In this document: positions 1 to 8,523 of the stretch, in pieces
How positions within the stretch are numbered: the first letter of the stretch is position 1
How the letters are laid out: every line of letters begins with the position of its first letter
From: an uncultured Parabacteroides sp.
GTDB lineage: Bacteria; Bacteroidota; Bacteroidia; Bacteroidales; Tannerellaceae
Direction: 5' to 3'
Assembly: GCA_949287365.1 (NCBI GenBank)
Contig: CASEGC010000089.1
Span: 1 to 47,561 of the forward strand
DNA length: 47,561 nucleotides
The notes under the pieces: generated by a model
Seen by the model: the letters and a program-made list of their open reading frames with translations, nothing else
The model's database searches: none
What the model was told of the DNA's origin: nothing
Translations under genes and position numbers: made by a program

Positions 1-1
1 T

Positions 2-1294
2 AGCTTGGCCATCTCCGGAAGCTCTGCGTTGACGAAAGGAATCTCCGCGACTGACCGCGAGATAGAAATCGAGTCGCCGGAATTCTTCACCTATTTGGGC
101 GAGACCCACTCCGCCAAGATAGGCGACGAGATTATCGCCTATCGGGAGGTGACGAAGGAAAAGCCTTATAAGCTGTTGGATTGCACCCGCGGTCAGTTCG
201 GCACGAAGCCCTCCGCGCACGAGGTCGGAGCGAAAATTGACAAGCTGTTGAACAACTGTTATCATGGTTTCTTCCCGGATATCGACCTGAGCGATGTCTA
301 CGCCAAACGCCTGGCCGAGGTTTGTAACGAGACCGGAATCGCCTTGATGGATTTCGACGGGTATTATGGCGGCTCGCCCACGGGACATGGCTGCTTCGGC
401 GCGTCCAAGTTCCTGAAGGGATGGTTCGACGGGCTGGACGACAAAGGCATTATCTCCTGCGGCTCCTCGCCTTTCCACTATTGGTGGCACATCTACTCCT
501 TCATGAACTGGGGCGAGCCGTGGTACGACAACCTTCGCCAAAGCCAGGTGAACTACCGCTTGGAGAACCAACGCTACTTCGAGCGTAACCTGATGCCGGG
601 CATGTTGGGCTGGTTCAAGCTGGAGCAGACTTATCGGCCGGATGATATCGAATGGATACAGGCCCGCAGCGCAGCGTTCGACGCAGGATACTTGTTGCGC
701 GTGGACGAGAGTGTCGAAAGGAACGGATTCAAGAGCCAGCTGTTCGAGGCGATCCGCGAGTGGCAAAAGGTGCGGAACAATCATCTCTTAAGCCACGAGC
801 AACGGGAACGTATGAAGGACCCGAAACGGGAGTTCCATCTGGAGAAAAACGGCGAGAACGGCTGGAACCTGTACGAGGTCATCCTGAGAGGCGGGAACCA
901 ACATAAATACAGGATGGTACAGACCGGAGAGCCTCTGCAAGGCAAGTTCTCCTTCGACAACCCATACGGCGACCAGCCCGTACGATTCTATGGCTACGTG
1001 AAGGCGGGCGAGGACGCCAACGCGAGCATCCGCGATATGCGACTTCAGATAGAAGGCTCCACTATCGAGCTCCCGATGGCCCTGAAAGCCGGCGACAAGC
1101 TGTATTGCGACGGGAAGACGGTTTACGTCTGCGATTCCTTCTGGAAGCCGAAGGGACAATTCCCGTTGCCGGAGACCGCCCAGTGGAGCGAGGGGAAGAA
1201 CAACGTCATTGTCGAATGCGACTTCTCCTCCGACAAGGCGCCGCTGATCGAGCTTGAGTTCAAGGCTTTGAGCGAGCCGGAAAAGATTGGATAG
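2..1294 (+). CDS. Putative secreted glycoside hydrolase, TIM-barrel type (3' part; 5' end outside window)
   Basis: The reading frame is open to the left edge, so only the last roughly 430 residues are seen; any start inside the window would be internal. The visible part has a stretch ending in LLDCTRGQFGTKP, then IALMDFDGYYGG, which looks like the end of a barrel strand carrying acidic catalytic residues (DFDG), then many Trp, Tyr and His residues (FHYWWHIYSFMNWGEPWY) typical of a sugar-binding cleft. The last 130 residues look beta-rich, consistent with an accessory beta-sandwich. I cannot name the GH family. Its position before five glycosidase genes on the same strand supports a role in glycan breakdown. 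A 277-bp gap filled by a repeat array separates it from the next gene, so it may be a separate transcription unit. Function is inferred from layout and motif style, not from a firm family match. Confidence 0.55.
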   Translation, partial: SLAISGSSALTKGISATDREIEIESPEFFTYLGETHSAKIGDEIIAYREVTKEKPYKLLDCTRGQFGTKPSAHEVGAKIDKLLNNCYHGFFPDIDLSDVYAKRLAEVCNETGIALMDFDGYYGGSPTGHGCFGASKFLKGWFDGLDDKGIISCGSSPFHYWWHIYSFMNWGEPWYDNLRQSQVNYRLENQRYFERNLMPGMLGWFKLEQTYRPDDIEWIQARSAAFDAGYLLRVDESVERNGFKSQLFEAIREWQKVRNNHLLSHEQRERMKDPKREFHLEKNGENGWNLYEVILRGGNQHKYRMVQTGEPLQGKFSFDNPYGDQPVRFYGYVKAGEDANASIRDMRLQIEGSTIELPMALKAGDKLYCDGKTVYVCDSFWKPKGQFPLPETAQWSEGKNNVIVECDFSSDKAPLIELEFKALSEPEKIG

Positions 1295-1538
1295 GAAGGA
1301 AAAGTCCGCGAGTCCCGAGAAAAACTTCTTTGGACCGTAGGGAAAAGACGCGAACCCTATGGGAAAAACTCTATCTTTAGGTTAAAGATATGTATCTTTA
1401 GGTTGAAGATATATATCTTTAGGCTGCAGATATGTATCTTTAGCCTAAAGATAGAGATTTCATACGGAAGCGACGGACTTTTTCTTACGGCCCGGCGAAC
1501 TTTTTCCGCCGGAGTTCGTCTTTTTCTCTTACTATATT
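1289..1538. repeat. Intergenic array of 21-bp phased degenerate units with a palindromic centre
   Basis: About twelve consecutive 21-bp units can be laid out without a phase break. The centre is four near-identical units (1372-1392, 1393-1413, 1414-1434, 1435-1454), each beginning TATCTTTAG and ending in AAGATA or CAGATA, so each is an imperfect dyad. To the left, four units (1289-1309, 1310-1330, 1331-1351, 1352-1372) have a GTCTTTTCCCTACGG-like core on the minus strand. To the right, units 1476-1496, 1497-1517 and 1518-1538 have the same kind of core (GACTTTTTCTTACGG, GAACTTTTTCCGCCGG) on the plus strand, with a weaker unit at 1455-1475. The whole is therefore a long imperfect inverted repeat. 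It starts at the stop codon of the upstream gene and ends about 35 bp before the GH2 gene. Confidence 0.8.
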
Positions 1539-1571
1539 GATTCGTCTAATCCCGTACAAGATTTTCCAGAC

Positions 1572-4121
1572 ATGAAAACAAATGGCTTATATTTGATTCT
1601 ATTGTACACGATATTACCCATCTGTATATGGGGACAAGAAAAAGATATATTCGAACAAATCGCCCAACAAGAGCGGCTGAATAACGCGAGGTTAGAGCGG
1701 AATCCGCCCCCGACGCTTCCTGACATCTCGTTGCCTTGGGACACGCGAGCGCGAGACACGTTCTCCCCCTCTACCAAGATGACCACTCAAGCCCAATTAG
1801 ACGATGAATTGGAGCGTATGCGAGAGATATACAAACCGTTCTTGCGAAATTGGGCGCCTGAATTGCCGGCGGTTCGTGAACAATACGAATTGCGAGAGTT
1901 CCAGTGGCGCTTATTGGCTTCGGACATGCGCGAGGATGAACACGGCAATCTATATCCTATAGACCAAGTAGAGCCTGTCGACACGGATTGGGAGACGGTG
2001 ACTATTCCCCATTACTCCGGTCCCATAAATAACGCGGAGGCTATTTATCGGAAAAACATCGAAATCACCGATAAACAAATGGAGGCGGAATCATTATACC
2101 TTCATTTCAACGCGGCGGATTATCGCGTAGAGGTCTTGATAAACGGCACGTCCGTAGGTAAACATGTCGGATTAATCGGCTCGTTTGAATGGGACATCAA
2201 ACCTTACGTGAAAAAAGGCGACAATTTGTTAGAGATAAAAATATGGAACGAGGCGATAATGATGGGCGACAACAATTTTTTAGGCCCCAAACGTAAATTC
2301 GGCAAGAAACTGGCCGCATGTGGAGGCCCGGGCTGGGATAGTCCGGGTAAAGGCAAAGGCTGGAACAATTGCCCTCCGGGATTTGGCATATGGCAACGTT
2401 GTTATCTGGAAACCCGCTCATCCGCCTTCATTAAAGATATTTATGTCCGACCTTTAATGAAAGAATCGAAGGTGGAAGTCCATGTCGAAATATATAACGA
2501 CAAGCGGAAAGAACTGACTTTACTCTATTCCTTGTATGGACAAAACTTCAAAATGGAACTTATCAAAGAGGCCAAAGCCACACGTGACGACACCGGAAAA
2601 GACTTCGTGTCCGAGCGTTACAAATTCTTCATTCCCATACCCGCGTCTCAGCTGAAAGTTTGGTCACCGGAGGAACCTTGGCTTTATCAATTGCAATGTA
2701 CGCTAAAAGAAGGGGACCGATTAATTGACGCGCGACAAAAACAATTCGGCATGCGTTCTTTTGAAGAATCGACGACAAGTGTTCCCAAAGGTCGTTTCTA
2801 TTTGAACGGGAAAGAGATAAAGCTCCGGGGCGCCAATATGATGGGAAATCTTATGCGATGCGTGATTCGAGAAGATTTCAATCAACTCCTCGATGATATT
2901 CTATTGGCGAAAATAGCCGGCATGAATTTCTGGAGAATGACCCAACAACCTTGCCAAGAAGAAGTTTTTGAGTATTTCGACAAATTGGGTATGTTATCTC
3001 AAACAGATATGCCTTGCTTTAATGGTTATCGGAAGGATGCGATAGATGAGATATTGCCTCAATTCAAGGAGTTGATGCTTTTGGTCCGAAACCATCCGTG
3101 TAACGCGATTATCTCTTATTGCAACGAACCTGATTTCAGCAAGCCTATGATGCTGGACCGACAAGGCCACGAAACGTTATTCACGTGCTTTGACTCGATA
3201 GCCCAGCGCATGAATCCCGGACAAGTAACCAAATGGATTGAGGGAGATTACCTCAACATCGCTCAAAAGCATTCCGATCATCACTGTTACGACACTTGGT
3301 ATGGTGACAATATGCGCGACCAGTATTTCGGCGGTTGGTATAATACCGTAGCGGGATGGATGTGCGCTTGTGGAGAATTCGGGGCGGAAGGATTGGACGA
3401 GATCGGCTTGATGGCAAAATATTATCCGGAATCTTGGACAGCCTCTCAATCGGACGGGACGTGGAGCCCCAATCAAATCGCGTTATGCCAAACTGAACGT
3501 GTCGGTAAAAAATGGTTGTCTATCACATCCGGAACGATGGAGGATTGGGTGGATAATAGCAGGGAATACCAAATGTGGGCTACCCGCTTATTTACCGAAG
3601 CCCTACGCAGAAATTCCAAGATGAATTCATTCGCCATTCATTTACTGATTGACGCGTGGCCAGCGGGATGGTTAAAATCAATCATAGACACGGATAGAAA
3701 AGCCAAACCCGCCTATTTCGCTTATCGGGATGCCTTAACTCCCGTAGCGGTCAACTTAAGGCCTGAACAATTTTATGGATTCTCGGGAGATTCAAGCGAA
3801 GTGGCTGTCTTTATATGCAACGATACTCCAGAAGAACGGCTAAAGTACACTCTTTGCTATCAAATACAAATGGATGGGAAAATCTTATGCTCCGGAAAAA
3901 CGAAAGCTTTCATACCTGCCAGTGAACCTCAATTCCAAGGTTATTTAAAATTTCGCTTTCCGCAAGTATCTATTCAAAGGAAAATAGTCGTTCAAGTTGG
4001 ACTTATGGACGAATCGGGTCAATTGAGGCATGACAGCGATTATGAGTTGGATGTTTTTCCAGAGACAGACAAAGGAAAAGAACTGGACTGGGCGGGAGGA
4101 TATCCTCAGCGCTTAATCTAA
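1572..4121 (+). CDS. Glycoside hydrolase family 2 protein (beta-galactosidase / beta-mannosidase / beta-glucuronidase type)
   Basis: An 849-residue exported enzyme with an N-terminal signal peptide (hydrophobic core to about residue 20, then WGQEK). It has the GH2 order: an N-terminal jelly-roll sugar-binding domain (about 130-290, with LYLHFNAADYRVEVLINGTSVGKH), an immunoglobulin-like domain (about 290-400) and a TIM barrel (about 405-720). SYCNEPD places the likely acid/base Glu at 519, and CGEFGAEG the likely nucleophile Glu at 602; both GH2 positions are intact. A C-terminal beta-rich domain follows. GH2 enzymes remove non-reducing terminal beta-linked sugars, but the sequence alone does not tell me which one. 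A Cys- and Gly-rich insertion (about 228-270) sits in the sugar-binding domain. The GH20 gene starts 23 bp downstream, so the two are probably co-transcribed. Likely periplasmic or surface-bound. Confidence 0.85.
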   Translation: MKTNGLYLILLYTILPICIWGQEKDIFEQIAQQERLNNARLERNPPPTLPDISLPWDTRARDTFSPSTKMTTQAQLDDELERMREIYKPFLRNWAPELPAVREQYELREFQWRLLASDMREDEHGNLYPIDQVEPVDTDWETVTIPHYSGPINNAEAIYRKNIEITDKQMEAESLYLHFNAADYRVEVLINGTSVGKHVGLIGSFEWDIKPYVKKGDNLLEIKIWNEAIMMGDNNFLGPKRKFGKKLAACGGPGWDSPGKGKGWNNCPPGFGIWQRCYLETRSSAFIKDIYVRPLMKESKVEVHVEIYNDKRKELTLLYSLYGQNFKMELIKEAKATRDDTGKDFVSERYKFFIPIPASQLKVWSPEEPWLYQLQCTLKEGDRLIDARQKQFGMRSFEESTTSVPKGRFYLNGKEIKLRGANMMGNLMRCVIREDFNQLLDDILLAKIAGMNFWRMTQQPCQEEVFEYFDKLGMLSQTDMPCFNGYRKDAIDEILPQFKELMLLVRNHPCNAIISYCNEPDFSKPMMLDRQGHETLFTCFDSIAQRMNPGQVTKWIEGDYLNIAQKHSDHHCYDTWYGDNMRDQYFGGWYNTVAGWMCACGEFGAEGLDEIGLMAKYYPESWTASQSDGTWSPNQIALCQTERVGKKWLSITSGTMEDWVDNSREYQMWATRLFTEALRRNSKMNSFAIHLLIDAWPAGWLKSIIDTDRKAKPAYFAYRDALTPVAVNLRPEQFYGFSGDSSEVAVFICNDTPEERLKYTLCYQIQMDGKILCSGKTKAFIPASEPQFQGYLKFRFPQVSIQRKIVVQVGLMDESGQLRHDSDYELDVFPETDKGKELDWAGGYPQRLI

Positions 4122-4144
4122 GAATAATCAAACGGCAAAAAATC

Positions 4145-5695
4145 ATGAAAACGATAAGGACATTGTTGATAAGTATAATGCTCGCGCCTTTCATATCGCA
4201 AGCGCAAAGTGTTTTGTTTCCGGCCCCTAACTCCGTCCACATGGGAGACGGGCGCTTTTTTCTCAACGGCCAAGTGGAAATAAAAGCGGAAACGACAGAA
4301 GGGCCCGTCATGGAATTAGCGGAGAACATGCGCTGGGCGTTGTTCTCATTGCCTAAATCGGATGAGGCAGGCAAGCGTGTCGTCTGTTTGGGGATTGACT
4401 CCAGTCTCGCATTGCCGGACGAGGGTTATCAATTAATTATCCATAGCGATACGACATGGCTCCGTGCCACGTCATTCTCCGGTTTGCGTCATGCCAAAGA
4501 AGTTTTTCTGCAGTTAGCCCGTTTCGGCGAGGGAGCCGTGGATTGTCGCGTAATCCAAGACCATCCCCGTTTCCAATGGCGTGGTTTCTTGCTTGACGAG
4601 AGTCGCCACTTTTTCGGGAAGGAGAAGGTGAAACAATATCTGGACATTATGGCTTCCTTGCGTCTGAACGTATTCCATTGGCACTTGACTGATGAACCCG
4701 GCTGGCGCATAGAGATAAAACGCTATCCGAAACTGGCGGAGATAGGCGGCATCGGCAATTGGCATGACTCCGACGCGGAAGCGAGATTCTACACACGGGA
4801 GGAGATTCGAGAGATTGTAGCGTATGCGGCGGAAAGAGGTATCATGGTCGTTCCGGAAATAGACATGCCCGGTCATGCGACAGCCGCCTGCCGCGCCTAT
4901 CCGGAACTCTCCGGAGGGGGAACGGGCTTCACTTTCCACCCTTGCAAGGAGGAGACCTTTCGATTCCTAAGCGATGTCTTGGATGAAATAGCGGGTTTAT
5001 TCCCCGCCCCTTTTATTCATGTGGGAGGAGATGAGGTTCATTTCGGCAATCAGAATTGGTTTTCCGACCCAGAGATACAAGCCTTTATCAAGGCGAATAA
5101 GTTAGTGGACGAAAAAGGCTTAGAGCATTATTTTATCCGAAGGGTAGCCGATATCGTCGCCTCGAAAGGAAAGACCATGATTGGATGGGATGAGGTAGTA
5201 GATGCTGGAGTCTCGCCGGAAAAGACCGTTATCATGTGGTGGAGGCATGACAGGAAGTATCAGTTGCTGAAAGCTTTAGAGAGTGGTTACAGGGTGGTCA
5301 TGACTCCCCGTCTGCCCATGTATGGGGATTTCGTGCAAGATTATACGCATCATATCGGGCGTGAGGAATTCAACACGCTAATGGACGTATATACGTTTCC
5401 GGCTTCTATTTGGCATTTAACCCAAGGATACGAGACGCAAATCCTCGGATTGCAATATTCCATGTGGACCGAACAAATAGCGGATGGCAAACGTTTGGAT
5501 TATATGACTTTCCCCCGTCTGGTGGCGGCGGCGGAAGCCGGATGGACTCTCCCACGGAACAAGAATTACGGGAGGTTCTTTAATCGGCTCCATTACATCT
5601 TGAAGTGGTTCGACCAACTGGGTATTTATTATTATAACCCGCTTCAGCCTCAATCACGGCCGGAGCCTTCCGGACCGGACAAGGAAGGTTCTTGA
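4145..5695 (+). CDS. Glycoside hydrolase family 20 beta-N-acetylhexosaminidase
   Basis: A 516-residue protein with a signal peptide (cleavage near ISQAQS). An N-terminal alpha/beta GH20b-type domain (about 20-140) precedes a (beta/alpha)8 catalytic domain that begins at FQWRGFLLDESRHFF. Family hallmarks are intact: NVFHWHLTDEPGWRIEIKRYP, VPEIDMPGHATAACRAYPEL and FIHVGGDEVHFGNQNW. The adjacent Asp296-Glu297 form the substrate-assisted catalytic pair. GH20 enzymes release terminal beta-GlcNAc or beta-GalNAc from glycans and glycoconjugates. Length is normal for a two-domain bacterial enzyme; there is no extra CBM or F5/8 domain. It lies 23 bp after the GH2 gene and 114 bp before the GH123-like gene, and the block as a whole suggests stepwise trimming of an amino-sugar-containing glycan. 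Confidence 0.93.
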   Translation: MKTIRTLLISIMLAPFISQAQSVLFPAPNSVHMGDGRFFLNGQVEIKAETTEGPVMELAENMRWALFSLPKSDEAGKRVVCLGIDSSLALPDEGYQLIIHSDTTWLRATSFSGLRHAKEVFLQLARFGEGAVDCRVIQDHPRFQWRGFLLDESRHFFGKEKVKQYLDIMASLRLNVFHWHLTDEPGWRIEIKRYPKLAEIGGIGNWHDSDAEARFYTREEIREIVAYAAERGIMVVPEIDMPGHATAACRAYPELSGGGTGFTFHPCKEETFRFLSDVLDEIAGLFPAPFIHVGGDEVHFGNQNWFSDPEIQAFIKANKLVDEKGLEHYFIRRVADIVASKGKTMIGWDEVVDAGVSPEKTVIMWWRHDRKYQLLKALESGYRVVMTPRLPMYGDFVQDYTHHIGREEFNTLMDVYTFPASIWHLTQGYETQILGLQYSMWTEQIADGKRLDYMTFPRLVAAAEAGWTLPRNKNYGRFFNRLHYILKWFDQLGIYYYNPLQPQSRPEPSGPDKEGS

Positions 5696-5809
5696 AAAGG
5701 TATGAGGTAAATCGGATTTAAACCACTCATTAGCCATTCGAGCCTAAATCTTTTTGGAACGGGAAGTGTATAAAATAGAGAAGTCACATTTAACAAATCA
5801 ATATCGCGA

Positions 5810-8485
5810 ATGAGAAGCACATTATGTATATTGCTGTTGTCGCTACACCTTTTGGGGATATCGGCGCAAGAAGGGGTGACGAACGCTTTCGAGGACTTGA
5901 AGCGGCAAGGGGTCGTCAATGAGCGGGATTCGGAGATGCGCCACGAGGCTTCGCCGGGGAGCGTGGAAAGGTTGCTCGGGGAAAGACCGGAGGCCGGTTA
6001 TTTCTGCTTCACGGAAGACCGGGCGCATGATATCCGGATGACGGACGCGATTCCCGTGCGCTGGGTGGAACGGCCCGCAGAGCGGCGGACTCGATTCGAG
6101 GGGGAATGCGCGCCCGGTGAGTTCTACACGTGGCAAATCGGGATATTCGCCCCTTATCAAGCGTTATCGGACCTGACCGTCTCTTTCTCGGATTGGGAAA
6201 ACAAGCGAGGAGAGCGGATTCCCGCCTCGGCTTTCCGCTGTTTCAATTTGGGAGGCATCGACACGAACGGCGAACCGTTCAAGAAAAGGGTGAATGTCTC
6301 GAAGGGAAAAGTCCAGGCATTGTGGATAGGCGCGGACATCCCCGTTAATGCGAAAGGCGTTTACAAAGGGAAAGTGACGGTCAATGCTTCGGACGCCAAG
6401 CCCGTGGAAATCGTATGTGAACTGACGATACAAGGCTCGCCTTTACCGAATCACGGAGATGACGAGGGATGGCGGAAAACCCGCCTGCGCTGGCTGGATT
6501 CTTCCATCGGAAACGAGGAAAAGCCGACTTCTCCTTATCTACCGCTTCAATATCGGGAACGGGAAATCGCTTGGCTGGGTGGAACGATGGAACTGGCGGA
6601 TGATGGCTTTCCTCGCTCGCTATCTACCCGCTATGACCAGAGTAACCAATTGAGCGATTCGATTGATAACCCTATCTTGGCCGACAAGGTGCGATTCGTG
6701 ATAGAGACCGGTGCGGGAGAGGAGTCCTTAAAAGGCGGCTCTTTGCGGATAACCGGACGAAATGATGCCTCGATAAGCTGGTTGGCTGTCCGGAAAAACA
6801 AGAATCTTGAGGTGCGTTGCTCCGGGAAATTCGGTTTCGACGGATTGGTAAACTACCGAATCGAAGTCAAGGCGTTGAGGAACTTGACGGTCAAGGATAT
6901 CCGTCTGGAAGTGCCTTATACGGAATACGCGGCGAAATATATGATGGGATTGGGACATAAAGGAGGCGTGCGTCCGGATTCCGTGATCCGATGGCGATGG
7001 GACGTGGAAAAGCATCAGGATAAGATTTGGATGGGGAACGTGAACGCGGGGCTGAATTTCTGTTTCAAAGACGAGAATTATGTCCGTCCCTTGGTGAACG
7101 TCTATTATGATTTGGGCAAATTGCGGTTGCCCGCCTCGTGGGGAAATGGAAATAAGGGAGGAATCGACATCTCTCCGAGCCAAGAGGGGACGGTCTTGTT
7201 GTCCGTTTACAGCGGGGAACGGGAAATGAGAAAGGACGACGTGCTTCATTACGATTTCGATATGTTGGTCACGCCCGTAAAACCTCTTAACCTGAAAGAA
7301 TTGGCGGAAAAGCGTTTCTACCATTCCAATAGCGACATCAGTGCCGATTACATTCCCGCCGCGTTGGAAGCGGGGGCGAACATGATTAACGTGCATCATA
7401 AGAAGGACATTTACCCATTCATCAATTATCCTTATATCGATGAAGCCGTGCCGGACTTGAGGCGTTTCATCTCGGAGGCGCATGAAAAGGACTTGGATGT
7501 CCGGCTTTATTACACGACCCGGGAGCTGACCGTGAAAATTCCGGAATTATGGGCCTTACGCAGCTTGGGAGGCGAGATAATTCACGATGGACCGGGGAAG
7601 GACAGCCGTACACTGATTCATCCTAACGGGCCTCACCAATGGCTGAACGATAACTTGGGAGAGCATTTCATCCCCGCTTGGTACAACGCGTTCAAAGAGG
7701 GAAAATACGCGGGAGATATGGACCTCTCGGTCATCACCACGCCGGATTCCCGTTGGAACAACTACTATCTGGAGGGATTGAACTGGATGATTCGGAATCT
7801 GGGATTGGATGGGATCTATATAGACGATAGCGCATTGGACCATCAGACCTTACAAAGGGCTCGCCGATTGATGGACAGGGACGGGAAGCGCCGCCTAATC
7901 GACATTCACTCGTGGAATCACATGAACCAATGGGCAGGTTACGCCAACTCCTTGCATCTCTATCTGGAGTTGTTGCCTTACGTGGACCGTCTATGGTTCG
8001 GGGAAGGCTTCGATGCGGATAACCCTTCCGACTTCTGGCTCGTGGAGATGTCTGGCATTCCCTTTGGATTGATGAGCGAGACGCTGGACGCTCGGAATAT
8101 CTTCCGGGGAATGATTTATGGAATGTTGCCACGCTTGCCGTGGAGCGGGAATCCGGTCCCGTTATGGCGCCTATGGGATGACTTCGGGATGAAAGACGCG
8201 AGCATAAGAGGTTATTGGGACGAACGTTGCCCGATAAAGACAGACAACGCCAATATCCCCGCCACGGTCTTTATCAATGGAGACAAGGCGTTGGTGGTAC
8301 TTGCGAATTGGACCGACCTCCCTCAGACGGCACGAATAGCCTTGGACGAGGAATTGTTAGGTTTTAAGCCAACCTCTTTTATCTTGCCGGAAATCCGGAA
8401 CACGCAATGGGGCGGTGAGCTCTCTTCGCTGGACCGTTGCGAGCTTATGGGCCGGGGAGGCATGATCGTTTTATTGCGAAAATAG
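5810..8485 (+). CDS. GH123-like (DUF6067-type) secreted glycosidase
   Basis: An 891-residue exported protein (signal peptide ending near GISAQE). The first third is a beta-sandwich with the pattern AIPVRWVERPAERRTRFEG, FYTWQIGIFAP and WIGADIPVNAKGVYKGKVTV, as in the N-terminal domain of GH123-like proteins. The C-terminal half is TIM-barrel-like: KDLDVRLYYTTREL, then GLDGIYIDDSALDH with acidic residues Asp672 and Asp673, then YVDRLWFGEGF. Characterised GH123 enzymes are beta-N-acetylgalactosaminidases that use substrate-assisted catalysis. This protein resembles the larger, uncharacterised DUF6067-type relatives, so the activity is an inference. It sits between GH20 and GH38 genes on the same strand, 38 bp before the latter. 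Confidence 0.7.
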   Translation: MRSTLCILLLSLHLLGISAQEGVTNAFEDLKRQGVVNERDSEMRHEASPGSVERLLGERPEAGYFCFTEDRAHDIRMTDAIPVRWVERPAERRTRFEGECAPGEFYTWQIGIFAPYQALSDLTVSFSDWENKRGERIPASAFRCFNLGGIDTNGEPFKKRVNVSKGKVQALWIGADIPVNAKGVYKGKVTVNASDAKPVEIVCELTIQGSPLPNHGDDEGWRKTRLRWLDSSIGNEEKPTSPYLPLQYREREIAWLGGTMELADDGFPRSLSTRYDQSNQLSDSIDNPILADKVRFVIETGAGEESLKGGSLRITGRNDASISWLAVRKNKNLEVRCSGKFGFDGLVNYRIEVKALRNLTVKDIRLEVPYTEYAAKYMMGLGHKGGVRPDSVIRWRWDVEKHQDKIWMGNVNAGLNFCFKDENYVRPLVNVYYDLGKLRLPASWGNGNKGGIDISPSQEGTVLLSVYSGEREMRKDDVLHYDFDMLVTPVKPLNLKELAEKRFYHSNSDISADYIPAALEAGANMINVHHKKDIYPFINYPYIDEAVPDLRRFISEAHEKDLDVRLYYTTRELTVKIPELWALRSLGGEIIHDGPGKDSRTLIHPNGPHQWLNDNLGEHFIPAWYNAFKEGKYAGDMDLSVITTPDSRWNNYYLEGLNWMIRNLGLDGIYIDDSALDHQTLQRARRLMDRDGKRRLIDIHSWNHMNQWAGYANSLHLYLELLPYVDRLWFGEGFDADNPSDFWLVEMSGIPFGLMSETLDARNIFRGMIYGMLPRLPWSGNPVPLWRLWDDFGMKDASIRGYWDERCPIKTDNANIPATVFINGDKALVVLANWTDLPQTARIALDEELLGFKPTSFILPEIRNTQWGGELSSLDRCELMGRGGMIVLLRK

Positions 8486-8523
8486 TGTCGAATATAAAAA
8501 TGTAAACAAAATAAATCAGACGC

